Source: an uncultured Gemmatimonadaceae bacterium (GTDB lineage: Bacteria > Gemmatimonadota > Gemmatimonadetes > Gemmatimonadales > Gemmatimonadaceae). Taken from it: DNA of 10,820 nucleotides. The stretch is taken from the NCBI GenBank assembly GCA_955652265.1, contig CATPBD010000021.1, positions 1-10,820 on the forward strand, read 5' to 3'. Both the position numbers and the translations under genes were made by a program. Positions 1 to 6,884 of the stretch are shown piece after piece (position 1 is the first letter of the stretch; each line of letters starts with the position of its first letter). The notes below the pieces were generated by a model, which ran no database searches, was not told the DNA's origin, and saw only the letters and a program-made list of their open reading frames with translations.

Positions 1-313
1 ATCCTCAGCGTTCGCTTAGCCTCTCTTTTTTTCTTCCGCTTGTGCTCGATCCTCCGCCATATTGTGGTCAATGTAAACTCCTGTTGCGCCGCTACTTAGG
101 TGCTGCTCCTTCGGCATATATTCGGGCATGTCAAACTAAACGTTTGAGACGCCTATATGCAAGGGATTTCTCAGTTCCCGCCGAGACTCCGCAGCGACAG
201 GCGTCCTATGAACCATCGCGTCCACGCGGGCACAAGTTTCGCTTCGTCAACGCGTGCGGGCGAAGTACTACTCTCCACAAATCGAGGCGCCGCTCAGCAA
301 ACCGGAGCTCGTA
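1..313. other. Upstream region without a convincing gene
   Basis: This stretch is less GC-rich and less codon-biased than the rest of the window. One + frame is open from the left edge to a TAA at 312-314, which overlaps the ATG of the next gene as TAATG. Its codon use shows no strong third-position GC preference, and its second half reads as arginine/serine-rich low-information protein, so I do not call it a gene. A short piece of that frame (about 96-160) reads RRYLGAAPSAYIRACQTKR, which loosely resembles the end of an AraC/Ada-type helix-turn-helix; this may be chance or a decayed relic. A small inverted repeat, TCAAAC-N5-GTTTGA, lies at 131-147. I see no convincing -35/-10 pair, tRNA or terminator here. 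Confidence 0.4.
304..307 (+). promoter_or_regulatory. Ribosome binding site that decides the start of the 174-aa gene
   Basis: GGAG lies six bases before the ATG at 314. The upstream in-frame GTG at 254 would add 20 residues but has no comparable Shine-Dalgarno sequence, so the ATG at 314 is preferred. Confidence 0.5.
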
Positions 314-838
314 ATGGATCGCGGAAGTGAATTTCTGAAGAGCCAGGTCAACAACGCCGCCAAGCAGCACCAGGCATTTCTGGGCGCGCTAGAGGACCAT
401 GAGAATCAGGCGGACGACCAGCGCTTCCGTGACCTCTGCTCACGCCACATTCCCCACGCGCGCGAGCAGCAACGCATGCTCGAGGAGTACCAATCCCAGC
501 TCGGCGCCGACGCCGGACGCGGAAAGAAGATCCTTGGCGCCGCCCTTGGGCCAGCGCGCGATCTCGCCGACGCAGCCAGGGAGAGCGACTTGCTGCGCCT
601 TGCTGGTGACATCGTCATGGCGCGGCAATCGGAAGATGCGTTCAAGACGTTTCGCGAAGCCGGCAAGATGATGGGTAATCACACGCTCCAGGAGATTGGT
701 GACATCGGTGAGCGCTATCAGGATGCGTATGTCAAGGAAGCGAACAGGCTGGTTCAGCACATGTTCGTTGAGCGCGTGCAGGGCATCGATGGCGTCGCGC
801 GCGAGTCGTCCGCTACTCAGCTCGAAGCTTCTACCTGA
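314..838 (+). CDS. Hypothetical helical protein, possibly ferritin-like (174 aa)
   Basis: I do not recognise this protein with certainty. From the ATG at 314 it is 174 residues, with no signal peptide and no membrane segment. It is predicted to be almost entirely helical and rich in Gln, Glu, Arg and Ala. The first half contains two helices with regularly spaced acidic and histidine residues (AFLGALEDHENQ, then CSRHIPHAREQQRMLEEY). A Gly-rich turn near residues 65-70 leads to two or three further amphipathic helices. This pattern recalls the four-helix-bundle ferritin-like families (DUF892/YciE type), but the E-x-x-H iron ligands cannot be assigned securely. The gene stands apart, 85 nt before the lysine operon, so its neighbours say little about its role. 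Codon use matches the other genes, which supports its being real. It could instead be a plain helical stress or coiled-coil protein. Confidence 0.7.
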   Translation: MDRGSEFLKSQVNNAAKQHQAFLGALEDHENQADDQRFRDLCSRHIPHAREQQRMLEEYQSQLGADAGRGKKILGAALGPARDLADAARESDLLRLAGDIVMARQSEDAFKTFREAGKMMGNHTLQEIGDIGERYQDAYVKEANRLVQHMFVERVQGIDGVARESSATQLEAST

Positions 839-923
839 TCGTCTGCGAGGCATCCCCTGAGCGCCTTGCGACCAACGGCGCAGTCGTCCTGACACGATCC
901 ATCGGCGGAGCTAACTTCTCGGT

Positions 924-1919
924 ATGACCGATGTCGTGTCGCTCGCCGCCGAACTACTCTCGATTCAATCGACAACGGGCTCCGAGGCGAGCACCGTGGA
1001 CTTCGTATCGCGCTGGCTGGTGGGGCGCGGCTGGAATGTCACGCTTCAGGAGGTGAGCCGAGGACGCGCCAACGTCTGGGCATCGCGCTCGGGTGGAGGG
1101 GTGACGTTTTCCACCCATCTCGACACGGTTCCGCCTTATCTCCCGCCGCGGCTCGAGGGGAGCAGACTATACGGTCGTGGCTCCTCGGACGCCAAGGGGA
1201 TTGCGGCGGCGATGATGGTCGCGGCGGATCGTCTCGTCAACGCTGGTGAAAAGCGAGTGGAGGTCCTGTTCGTGGTCGGAGAGGAAAAGGGTTCTGATGG
1301 AGCGAGAGCGGCGAACAACCTTGGAACGAAGAGTCGATTTCTGATCAACGGCGAGCCTACTGAGAGCAAATTGGCCAGCGGCGCCAAGGGGTCGCTGCGC
1401 GCTACCATCCGAACCCGCGGACGGGAGGCGCACTCGGCGTATCCGCACCTCGGGCGGTCCGCAATCGAGCCGATGCTGGATTTGTTGCCCACACTGCGGA
1501 AGCTTCCGCTTCCATCTGACCCCGTGCTCGGAGAGACGACCGTCAACATTGGAACGATCAAAGGCGGGACGGAAGCCAACATCATTCCCGCGCACGCTGA
1601 AGCGGAGATCATGTTCCGACTCGTCAGTGATGTCGAGCCTATCAAAAAGATGGTCATCGACTGGGCACAAGGGCATGCAGATGTGGAGTTCGGCTCGCAC
1701 ATCCCGGCGCAGAGATTTGCGACGGTTCCCGGCTTCGAGACTGGGCCCGTCGCCTATACGTCGGACATTCCACTTCTCTCGAACTGGGGCGAGCCATTCC
1801 TCTTCGGACCGGGCTCGATCCACGTTGCACATACGCCGGACGAGTTCGTTGACGTCGAAGAGCTGAGGGCCAGCGTCGACGCCTATGAAAGGCTGGCCAA
1901 AACACTGCTCGCGCGATGA
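924..1919 (+). CDS. M20-family metallohydrolase, candidate succinyl-diaminopimelate desuccinylase (DapE-like)
   Basis: This is a 331-aa cytoplasmic zinc-dependent amidohydrolase of the ArgE/DapE/ACY1/CPG2 family (M20). The motifs appear in the expected order: STHLDT with metal ligand H65 and D67; GRGSSDAKG with bridging ligand D89; GEEKGSDG with catalytic E120 and ligand E121; GEPTE with ligand E144; GREAHSAYPH with the lid histidine H170; and HVAHTPDE with the last ligand H303. The lid (dimerisation) domain lies at about 155-265. The protein is shorter than typical DapE (about 375 aa). It is first in a row of overlapping genes, and its stop overlaps the asd start (ATGA). With dapD in the same cluster, a desuccinylase is the one hydrolase the pathway needs, so I infer a DapE role. 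ArgE-like or LysK-like deacylase activity remains possible, and sequence motifs alone do not fix the substrate. The ATG at 924 has GGAG 13 nt upstream, a rather long spacing. Confidence 0.85.
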   Translation: MTDVVSLAAELLSIQSTTGSEASTVDFVSRWLVGRGWNVTLQEVSRGRANVWASRSGGGVTFSTHLDTVPPYLPPRLEGSRLYGRGSSDAKGIAAAMMVAADRLVNAGEKRVEVLFVVGEEKGSDGARAANNLGTKSRFLINGEPTESKLASGAKGSLRATIRTRGREAHSAYPHLGRSAIEPMLDLLPTLRKLPLPSDPVLGETTVNIGTIKGGTEANIIPAHAEAEIMFRLVSDVEPIKKMVIDWAQGHADVEFGSHIPAQRFATVPGFETGPVAYTSDIPLLSNWGEPFLFGPGSIHVAHTPDEFVDVEELRASVDAYERLAKTLLAR

Positions 1920-3004
1920 CACCTGTACAGTTGCCAGGGAATCGGAAAGCCAAGTGGCCGGTGGCGGTGCTGGGCGCGACCGGCGCGGTTGGGCAAATGT
2001 TCGTGCGCATGCTCGCCGACCATCCATGGTTCGAGTTGAAGGAGCTTGCCGCATCCGAGAGATCAGCGGGGAAGAGGTACGGTGACGTGACACGGTGGCT
2101 CGAGGGCCCCTCTCCGGCGGAAACGATCATGTCCCGTCGCGTCATTGCGTGTGATCCGGGAGTCGTGACTGCTCCAATCGTGTTCTCCGCGCTCGATGCG
2201 GTGGTTGCCGGTGAGGTGGAGATGGCATTCGCGCAGGCGGGAAAGTTCGTGCTGAGCAACGCGAAAAACTTCCGAATGGAGCCGGATGTCCCGCTGGTGA
2301 TCCCGGAGGTAAACGGAGATCATCTCGGACTGCTCGAGTGCCAGCGAAGCAGACGCGGGTGGAGCGGAGGCATCGTGACCAACGCAAATTGCTCCGCTAC
2401 GGTCGCCGCTGTGGCTCTCGCCCCATTGCATCAGAAGTTCGGTATTCGGCAGCTCTTTCTCTCGACGATGCAGGCAGTGTCGGGGGCGGGTTATCCGGGA
2501 GTGCCGTCGCTCGATATTCTCGGAAACGTCATTCCCTATATCGCGGACGAAGAGCCGAAGCTCGAGCGCGAGATGCTGAAGCTGCTCGGCACGTACGAAG
2601 ACGGGGAAGTCGTGAGCGCGACTTTCAAGGTGAGCGCCCACACCAATCGGGTACCGGTGGAGCACGGTCATACGATCTGCATGACCATTGGCTTCGAGGA
2701 CAAACCGACGCCAGAGGCGGCGATCCACACGATGCGCGAATGGAAAGGCCTGCCATCGACGTCGGCGCTTCCGACCAGACCAGCGCATCTTCTCGTCGTC
2801 ACCGACGCCCCTGACCGGCCTCAGCCGAAGCGCGACGTAAACGCGGGGGGCGGGATGACGGTGACGGTTGGGCGAGTACGTCGTGACGCTGTGCTCGATC
2901 TCCGGATGGTCGCGCTCGGGCACAACACCGTGCGCGGTGCCGCCGGCGGGTCGGTTTTGAACGCGGAGCTGCTCGCCGCGAACGGCGCTTTCGATACCGC
3001 GTGA
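1916..3004 (+). CDS. asd: Aspartate-semialdehyde dehydrogenase, archaeal/fungal type
   Basis: It converts L-aspartyl-4-phosphate with NADPH to L-aspartate 4-semialdehyde, the branch point to lysine/DAP, threonine and methionine. The 362-aa protein has a Rossmann motif GATGAVG (20-26) after a short N-terminal tail, then ASERSAGK (46-53), FSAL (90-93) and SNAKNFRM (114-121). The catalytic cysteine is C159 in TNANCSA, followed by MQAVSGAGYPGVPS, NRVPVEHGHT (R245, H252) and the C-terminal HNTVRGAAGGSVLNAE. The order and wording of these motifs match the Methanocaldococcus-type enzyme much better than the E. coli Asd. Its ATG overlaps the stop of the M20 gene and its TGA overlaps the GTG of lysC, which indicates an operon with translational coupling. 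No Shine-Dalgarno sequence precedes the start, consistent with re-initiation after the upstream stop. All key residues are present. Confidence 0.95.
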   Translation: MTPVQLPGNRKAKWPVAVLGATGAVGQMFVRMLADHPWFELKELAASERSAGKRYGDVTRWLEGPSPAETIMSRRVIACDPGVVTAPIVFSALDAVVAGEVEMAFAQAGKFVLSNAKNFRMEPDVPLVIPEVNGDHLGLLECQRSRRGWSGGIVTNANCSATVAAVALAPLHQKFGIRQLFLSTMQAVSGAGYPGVPSLDILGNVIPYIADEEPKLEREMLKLLGTYEDGEVVSATFKVSAHTNRVPVEHGHTICMTIGFEDKPTPEAAIHTMREWKGLPSTSALPTRPAHLLVVTDAPDRPQPKRDVNAGGGMTVTVGRVRRDAVLDLRMVALGHNTVRGAAGGSVLNAELLAANGAFDTA

Positions 3005-4359
3005 TCGTCGTAAAGTTTGGTGGCACGTCGGTTGGCGATGCGGAGGCGATCGAGCGTGCCGCTGGCATCGTCAAAGAGCGCCTTGCGCGTCATCCGGCGG
3101 TGGTCGTGTCTGCCCTGGGTGGAGCGACAAATTCTCTCCTTGCGATCGGTGAGCAATCGGCGAAGGGCCATCTGATCGGCGCTCTGCGCGGTGTCGAGAC
3201 ACTGCGCGATCGGCACTTCCAGGAGTGCGAGAGGCTGCTTGGAACTACGAGCGAGGCTTCCGAAGTGGCAGCCGAAATGAGTGCCACCTTCGACGAGCTG
3301 GCGAGTCTAGCGGAAGCGCTATCCATTCTCGGGCACGCGACGCCGCGCAGCTTCGATGCGATCGCCGCGTTCGGGGAGCAATTGTCCTCTCATCTCGTCG
3401 CGGCCTTCTTCAAGCTCCGTGGAATTCCTGCCGAACACGTCGACGCCCGCGATGTATTCATCACCGACGACAATTTCATGACCGCGGAGCCACAGACAGA
3501 GGCGATCGCCGAGAGTGCGCGCGATGTCGTTCAGCCACTGCTTCAGGAGGGCAAAGTGCCGGTGATGGGCGGATTCATCGGCCGGACGCGGGCGGGAGTC
3601 ACGACCACACTCGGGCGCGGCGGATCGGACTACAGTGCCTCCCTGCTCGGCGCCGCGCTCCACGCAGACGCGATCGAGATCTGGACGGATGTGGACGGGA
3701 TGCTGACCGCCGATCCGAGAGTGGTCAAGGGATCAAAGCTGATCGAGCAGATCAGATTCGACGAGGCGTCCGAGCTCGCATCGTTCGGCGCGAAGGTGCT
3801 GCACCCGAACACGATCGCGCCAGCAGTCCGGCTCGGGATCCCGGTGTTCATCTATAATTCGCGGAAGCCCGAGGGCAAGGGAACGCGCATCACGTTTGAT
3901 GCGCCGCGGCGAGCTGTGAGCGCGATTGCCGGAAAGGGCGGCATTACGTTGGTGAAGGTCGGCGCCGCGAAGATGCTGTTCGCGCGCGGATTTCTGCGGC
4001 GTGTGTTCGAGATCTTTGAGAAGAACGGCGTATCCGTCGACGTGGTCGCGACGTCGGAGGTGTCTGTGTCGGTTACTGTGGACGACCCGTCGGGGCTCGA
4101 ATCTCTCATCGTGGATCTGTCGGCGCTCGGTGATGTGTCGGTGGAGCGCGATCGCGCGATCGTTGCCATCGTAGGCGGGGCGATCAGTGAGGATGGCGCT
4201 GCCATGGGTCGTGCGATCGGCTCGCTCGACGGGATCAAGGTGCACATGATGTCGTTGAGTGCCACGGGGATCAATCTCACGATCATCGTCGACGGCGATC
4301 AGCTCAACCCGGCCATAGATCGCCTGCACAGCGCCTTCTTCGGAAAAGGGAAGCGATGA
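3001..4359 (+). CDS. lysC: Aspartate kinase, lysine-sensitive (LysC) type
   Basis: It phosphorylates L-aspartate with ATP, the committed first step of the aspartate family. The 452-aa length is close to that of monofunctional E. coli LysC. The kinase domain spans about 1-295: KFGGTSV (5-11), SALGGATN (37-44), the FGEQ substrate region with E126, TTLGRGGSDYSAS (202-213), TDVDGMLTADPR (229-240) and FGAKVLHP (262-269). A regulatory pair of ACT domains follows at about 310-452. The stretch MLFARGFLRRVF (325-336) plus SVDVVATSEVSV (345-356) matches the lysine-binding part of E. coli LysC (M318, F324, L325, S338, V339, D340, T344, S345, E346), except that E. coli S321 is alanine here (A328). Lysine inhibition is therefore likely but inferred. 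The GTG start overlaps the asd stop (GTGA), and the stop overlaps the dapB ATG. There is no homoserine dehydrogenase fusion. Confidence 0.96.
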   Translation: MIVVKFGGTSVGDAEAIERAAGIVKERLARHPAVVVSALGGATNSLLAIGEQSAKGHLIGALRGVETLRDRHFQECERLLGTTSEASEVAAEMSATFDELASLAEALSILGHATPRSFDAIAAFGEQLSSHLVAAFFKLRGIPAEHVDARDVFITDDNFMTAEPQTEAIAESARDVVQPLLQEGKVPVMGGFIGRTRAGVTTTLGRGGSDYSASLLGAALHADAIEIWTDVDGMLTADPRVVKGSKLIEQIRFDEASELASFGAKVLHPNTIAPAVRLGIPVFIYNSRKPEGKGTRITFDAPRRAVSAIAGKGGITLVKVGAAKMLFARGFLRRVFEIFEKNGVSVDVVATSEVSVSVTVDDPSGLESLIVDLSALGDVSVERDRAIVAIVGGAISEDGAAMGRAIGSLDGIKVHMMSLSATGINLTIIVDGDQLNPAIDRLHSAFFGKGKR

Positions 4360-5057
4360 GCAAACGGAGCATTGCGATAATCGGCGACGGGAAGATGGGT
4401 CAGGCCATCCGCGAGCTGGCGCAAGCGAAGGGCTGGAAAGTCGCGGCGATCCTCGGTGAACGCGAGAGCGCGGGCGGAAAGGGGGTCACCAGAAGTGCGC
4501 TCGCCGGCGCGGATGTAGCTCTCGAGTTCACAGAGCCGAAAGCAGCCGTTGCGAACATTACGGCTGCCCTGCGGGCCGGTGTGCCCGTGGTCGCTGGTAC
4601 GACCGGATGGTATCAGGAGCTCCCTGCGGTAACTCGAGTCGCGAACGAATCAGGGACCGCGCTATTATGGTCACCGAACTTCTCCCTCGGCGTCAACGTG
4701 CTGATCGAGCTGGCGCGCCAAGCAGGAACGTTGATGCGGACCCTCGCAGAATTCGATGCGCACATTGTCGAGACTCATCACGCGAAGAAAAAGGACGCGC
4801 CATCCGGAACGGCGATTGCGATCGGCCACGCAGTGAGCGATGGATTGAACCGAGTCGTTCCGACGACCAGCGTCCGCACCGGATCGGTTCCGGGAACGCA
4901 CGAGCTGATTTTTGACGGAGAGTTCGAGCAACTTTCTCTCACCCACGTTGCGCGAGATCGCCGAGTTTTCGCGGAAGGTGCGCTGGCTGGGGCAGACTGG
5001 CTGGTCGGCAAGCGAGGTGTTTTCACCATGCGCGACCTATTGAAACTTCCCGGCTAG
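4356..5057 (+). CDS. dapB: 4-hydroxy-tetrahydrodipicolinate reductase
   Basis: It reduces the DapA product with NAD(P)H to tetrahydrodipicolinate. The 233-aa protein begins with a dinucleotide-binding motif IIGDGKMG (8-15), followed by EFTEP (57-61), GTTGW (81-85) and SPNFSLGVN (106-114). The family signature ETHHAKKKDAPSGTA (139-153) holds catalytic H141 and K145, equivalent to E. coli H159 and K163. FAEGAL and GVFTMRDLL close the protein. It is shorter than E. coli DapB (273 aa) because the segment between the cofactor motif and EFTEP is trimmed, as in other short bacterial forms. The start overlaps the lysC stop (ATGA), and an A/G-rich GGAAAAGGGAAG lies just upstream as a ribosome binding site. 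It is the last gene of the first compact block; a 64-nt gap follows. Confidence 0.95.
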   Translation: MSKRSIAIIGDGKMGQAIRELAQAKGWKVAAILGERESAGGKGVTRSALAGADVALEFTEPKAAVANITAALRAGVPVVAGTTGWYQELPAVTRVANESGTALLWSPNFSLGVNVLIELARQAGTLMRTLAEFDAHIVETHHAKKKDAPSGTAIAIGHAVSDGLNRVVPTTSVRTGSVPGTHELIFDGEFEQLSLTHVARDRRVFAEGALAGADWLVGKRGVFTMRDLLKLPG

Positions 5058-5093
5058 GCCTGGCCCGGCAGGGTTTAACCAAAGCTCGCTCTT

Positions 5094-5109
5094 CGCGGCG
5101 AGAGCCGCG
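5094..5109 (+). repeat. Perfect palindrome/hairpin with GAGA loop before dapA
   Basis: CGCGGC-GAGA-GCCGCG forms a perfect 6-bp stem with a GNRA-type tetraloop, directly before the -10-like box of dapA. Each arm can also pair with the first dapA codons: 5094-5102 with 5127-5135 (9 bp) and 5102-5109 with 5132-5139 (8 bp). It could be an operator in DNA, or an RNA switch in a transcript reading through from dapB. In such GC-rich DNA, chance is also possible. Confidence 0.4.
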
Positions 5110-5115
5110 TACATT
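5110..5115 (+). promoter_or_regulatory. Candidate -10 box for a leaderless dapA transcript
   Basis: TACATT lies six bases before the dapA ATG, so a start about seven bases downstream would fall on or beside the ATG. No Shine-Dalgarno sequence precedes dapA. The same octamer TACATTTA is found at the rpsA promoter (9134-9141). No clear -35 is visible at the usual distance. Confidence 0.4.
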
Positions 5116-5121
5116 TATCGA

Positions 5122-6015
5122 ATGAACTCGCCGCGGCTCGCCGGTTGTGGAACCGCTCTCGTCACGCCCTTCACCACATCGGGCGAGATCGACGAGCGCT
5201 CGCTGCGTGCGTTCGTCGACTGGCAAATCGCGAGCGGCGTTCACTTCGTCGTTCCGTGCGGATCCACCGGTGAAGCGGCAACGATGACGACCGCGGAGCA
5301 TCGACGGGTCGTGCAGATAACGGTCGAGCAAACGGCGGGACGAGTGCCGGTCGTCGCCGGCGCAGCGTCCAACGATACCAAGAAGGCAATCGCGCTCTCA
5401 CGCGAAATGGCCGCTGCAGGAGCGACGCACCTCCTTCATGCATCGCCGATGTACAACAAACCGCCGCAGCGGGGAATCGTCGCACACTTTCGCGCGATAG
5501 CCGACGCCGTAAAGACGCCGATCGTTGTTTACAACGTACCGGGTCGCACGGCGAGCAACGTCGAAGCGGCAACGACGTTGGAGCTGGCCGAGCACGAGAA
5601 CATCGTTGCAGTAAAGGAGGCCTCCGGCAATCTCGCGCAGATCGGAGAGATCATCCGCCACCGTCCGGCCCGCTTCTCCGTTCTCTCCGGTGACGACCCT
5701 CTCACACTTCAGGTAATGGCTGACGGAGGCGATGGGGTGATATCCGTAACCTCCAATGCAGCCCCCACGCTCGTCGCGCAGCTGACGGAGCTTTGCGCGG
5801 CCGGTGATTTTGCCGCGGCGCGAGCCGTTCATCACAGGTTGGCGGAGTGGACCGCGGCGGCTTTCATCGAGCCGAATCCCATTCCCGCGAAAGCGGCGCT
5901 CGCGATGATGGGCAGGATGGCAAATGTAGTCCGCCTGCCGCTGGTCCCTTTGGCGGAGAAGTTCGAGCCGACCGTGCGCGCCGCTCTCGTTTCGGTGGGA
6001 GCCCTCACTGCGTGA
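5122..6015 (+). CDS. dapA: 4-hydroxy-tetrahydrodipicolinate synthase
   Basis: It condenses pyruvate with aspartate semialdehyde, the first step specific to DAP/lysine. The 297-aa TIM-barrel protein has VPCGSTGEAATM (44-55, with S48/T49 at the position of E. coli T44/T45), SPMYNKPPQRG (Y111 equals E. coli Y107), YNVPGRT (Y137 and R142), the Schiff-base lysine K165 in AVKEASGN, SGDDPLTL and GVISVTSN. All catalytic residues are present. Of the lysine-feedback residues known in E. coli, A49, H56 and N80 are kept (A53, H60, N84), but H53 is T57, E84 is K88 and Y106 is M110, so weak or no lysine inhibition is inferred. The ATG at 5122 gives the normal family N-terminus, yet no Shine-Dalgarno sequence lies before it. 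The stop overlaps the dapD GTG (GTGA). Confidence 0.96.
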   Translation: MNSPRLAGCGTALVTPFTTSGEIDERSLRAFVDWQIASGVHFVVPCGSTGEAATMTTAEHRRVVQITVEQTAGRVPVVAGAASNDTKKAIALSREMAAAGATHLLHASPMYNKPPQRGIVAHFRAIADAVKTPIVVYNVPGRTASNVEAATTLELAEHENIVAVKEASGNLAQIGEIIRHRPARFSVLSGDDPLTLQVMADGGDGVISVTSNAAPTLVAQLTELCAAGDFAAARAVHHRLAEWTAAAFIEPNPIPAKAALAMMGRMANVVRLPLVPLAEKFEPTVRAALVSVGALTA

Positions 6016-6884
6016 ACACCTCCACCCTCGGCGATGTTGAGGAGCGCGTAGAGGCGCTTGCCGCGACCCCTGCCGGATCGCCACTTCCGAAGGATGCGCG
6101 CGCCGTCGTCGAAAAACTTCTCTACGCGCTCGAGACGGGACTGGTCAGAGCGGCCGAGAAGGATTCCGCCAGCGGCCAGTGGCGCGCCGTTCCGTGGGTG
6201 AAGAGGGGAATTCTGCTTGGCTTCCGCGTCGGGGCTATGGTCGACATGTCGATCCGCACTGCCAATGATCACTTCGGATTCTCTTTCTTCGACAAAGACA
6301 CGTACCCTCCGCGTCGACTCAAGCTCGCCGACGGCATCCGCGTCGTGCCCGGCGGGTCCACCATTCGACGGGGCGCGCACGTCGCCTCGGGTGTCGTGTG
6401 CATGCCTCCGATGTACGTGAACGTCGGAGCGTATATCGGGACAGGAACGCTGATCGACTCGCACGCGCTTGTCGGATCGTGCGCACAGGTTGGAGAGCGT
6501 GTTCACCTGAGCGCAGCGGCCCAGCTCGGCGGTGTGCTCGAGCCGGTCAACGCCTCTCCGGTGGTGATCGAGGACGATGTCGTGGTCGGTGGAAACTGTG
6601 GGATTTTCGAAGGGACTGTGGTCGGAAAAGGAGCAGTGATCGGCGCCGGCGTGGTTCTCACCCGAGGCACGCCGGTCTATGACCTCGAGCGCGAAACCAT
6701 CCATCGTGCGGAGAATGGTCTCGTGCTCGTGATCCCCGAGAACGCGGTCGTCGTTCCGGGAGCGCGGCAGGCAAAAAGCAAATGGGCGCAGGAGCAGGGG
6801 ATCTCGCTTCAGACTCCGGTGATCGTGAAATACCGCGATGAAAAGACCGACGCGGCGACGGCGCTCGAATCTTGGCTCCGCTGA
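6012..6884 (+). CDS. dapD: 2,3,4,5-tetrahydropyridine-2,6-dicarboxylate N-succinyltransferase
   Basis: It transfers succinyl from succinyl-CoA to tetrahydrodipicolinate, which commits the cell to the succinylase route to DAP. From the GTG at 6012 the protein is 290 aa (E. coli 274). A helical N-terminal domain (about 1-100) includes the FDKDTYPPRRLK region. A left-handed beta-helix of hexapeptide repeats (about 105-225) follows: GIRVVPGGSTIRRGAHVASG, MPPMYVNVGAYIGTGTLID, GSCAQVGERVHLSAAAQLGGVLEP and GNCGIFEG. D149 and E200 fall at the positions of the E. coli active-site residues D141 and E189. The C-terminus IVKYRDEKT matches the family. The reading frame stays open far upstream, but only the GTG overlapping the dapA stop gives the normal N-terminus; a GGGAG lies about ten bases before it. 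Confidence 0.94.
   Translation: MNTSTLGDVEERVEALAATPAGSPLPKDARAVVEKLLYALETGLVRAAEKDSASGQWRAVPWVKRGILLGFRVGAMVDMSIRTANDHFGFSFFDKDTYPPRRLKLADGIRVVPGGSTIRRGAHVASGVVCMPPMYVNVGAYIGTGTLIDSHALVGSCAQVGERVHLSAAAQLGGVLEPVNASPVVIEDDVVVGGNCGIFEGTVVGKGAVIGAGVVLTRGTPVYDLERETIHRAENGLVLVIPENAVVVPGARQAKSKWAQEQGISLQTPVIVKYRDEKTDAATALESWLR

Noticed and set aside
254..313. GTG at 254 as start of the 174-aa gene
   Set aside because: The extra 20 residues have no supporting ribosome binding site, while GGAG lies six bases before the ATG at 314.
839..923. Promoter or terminator in the gap before the M20 gene
   Set aside because: A TTGCGA at 866 has no -10 partner at a suitable distance, and the GCGCC/GGCGC stem (861-881) has no T run.
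1167..2093. Long minus-strand reading frames opposite the M20, asd, lysC and dapA genes (for example 1167-2093, 2063-2923, 3733-4329 and 5398-6084)
   Set aside because: They are Arg/Ser/Pro-rich antisense shadows typical of high-GC DNA, lie opposite genes with full catalytic motifs, and show no domains.
5058..5080. Terminator after dapB (CCTG-N6-CAGG followed by GTTT)
   Set aside because: The stem has only four base pairs and the T run is three bases, too weak to call.
5058..5121. Lysine riboswitch before dapA
   Set aside because: The gap is only 64 nt, far shorter than the lysine aptamer (about 170 nt), and shows none of its conserved core.
5847..6011. Upstream extension of dapD
   Set aside because: This part lies wholly inside dapA and reads as low-information Arg/Gly/Ser-rich sequence; the GTG at 6012 gives the normal DapD N-terminus.
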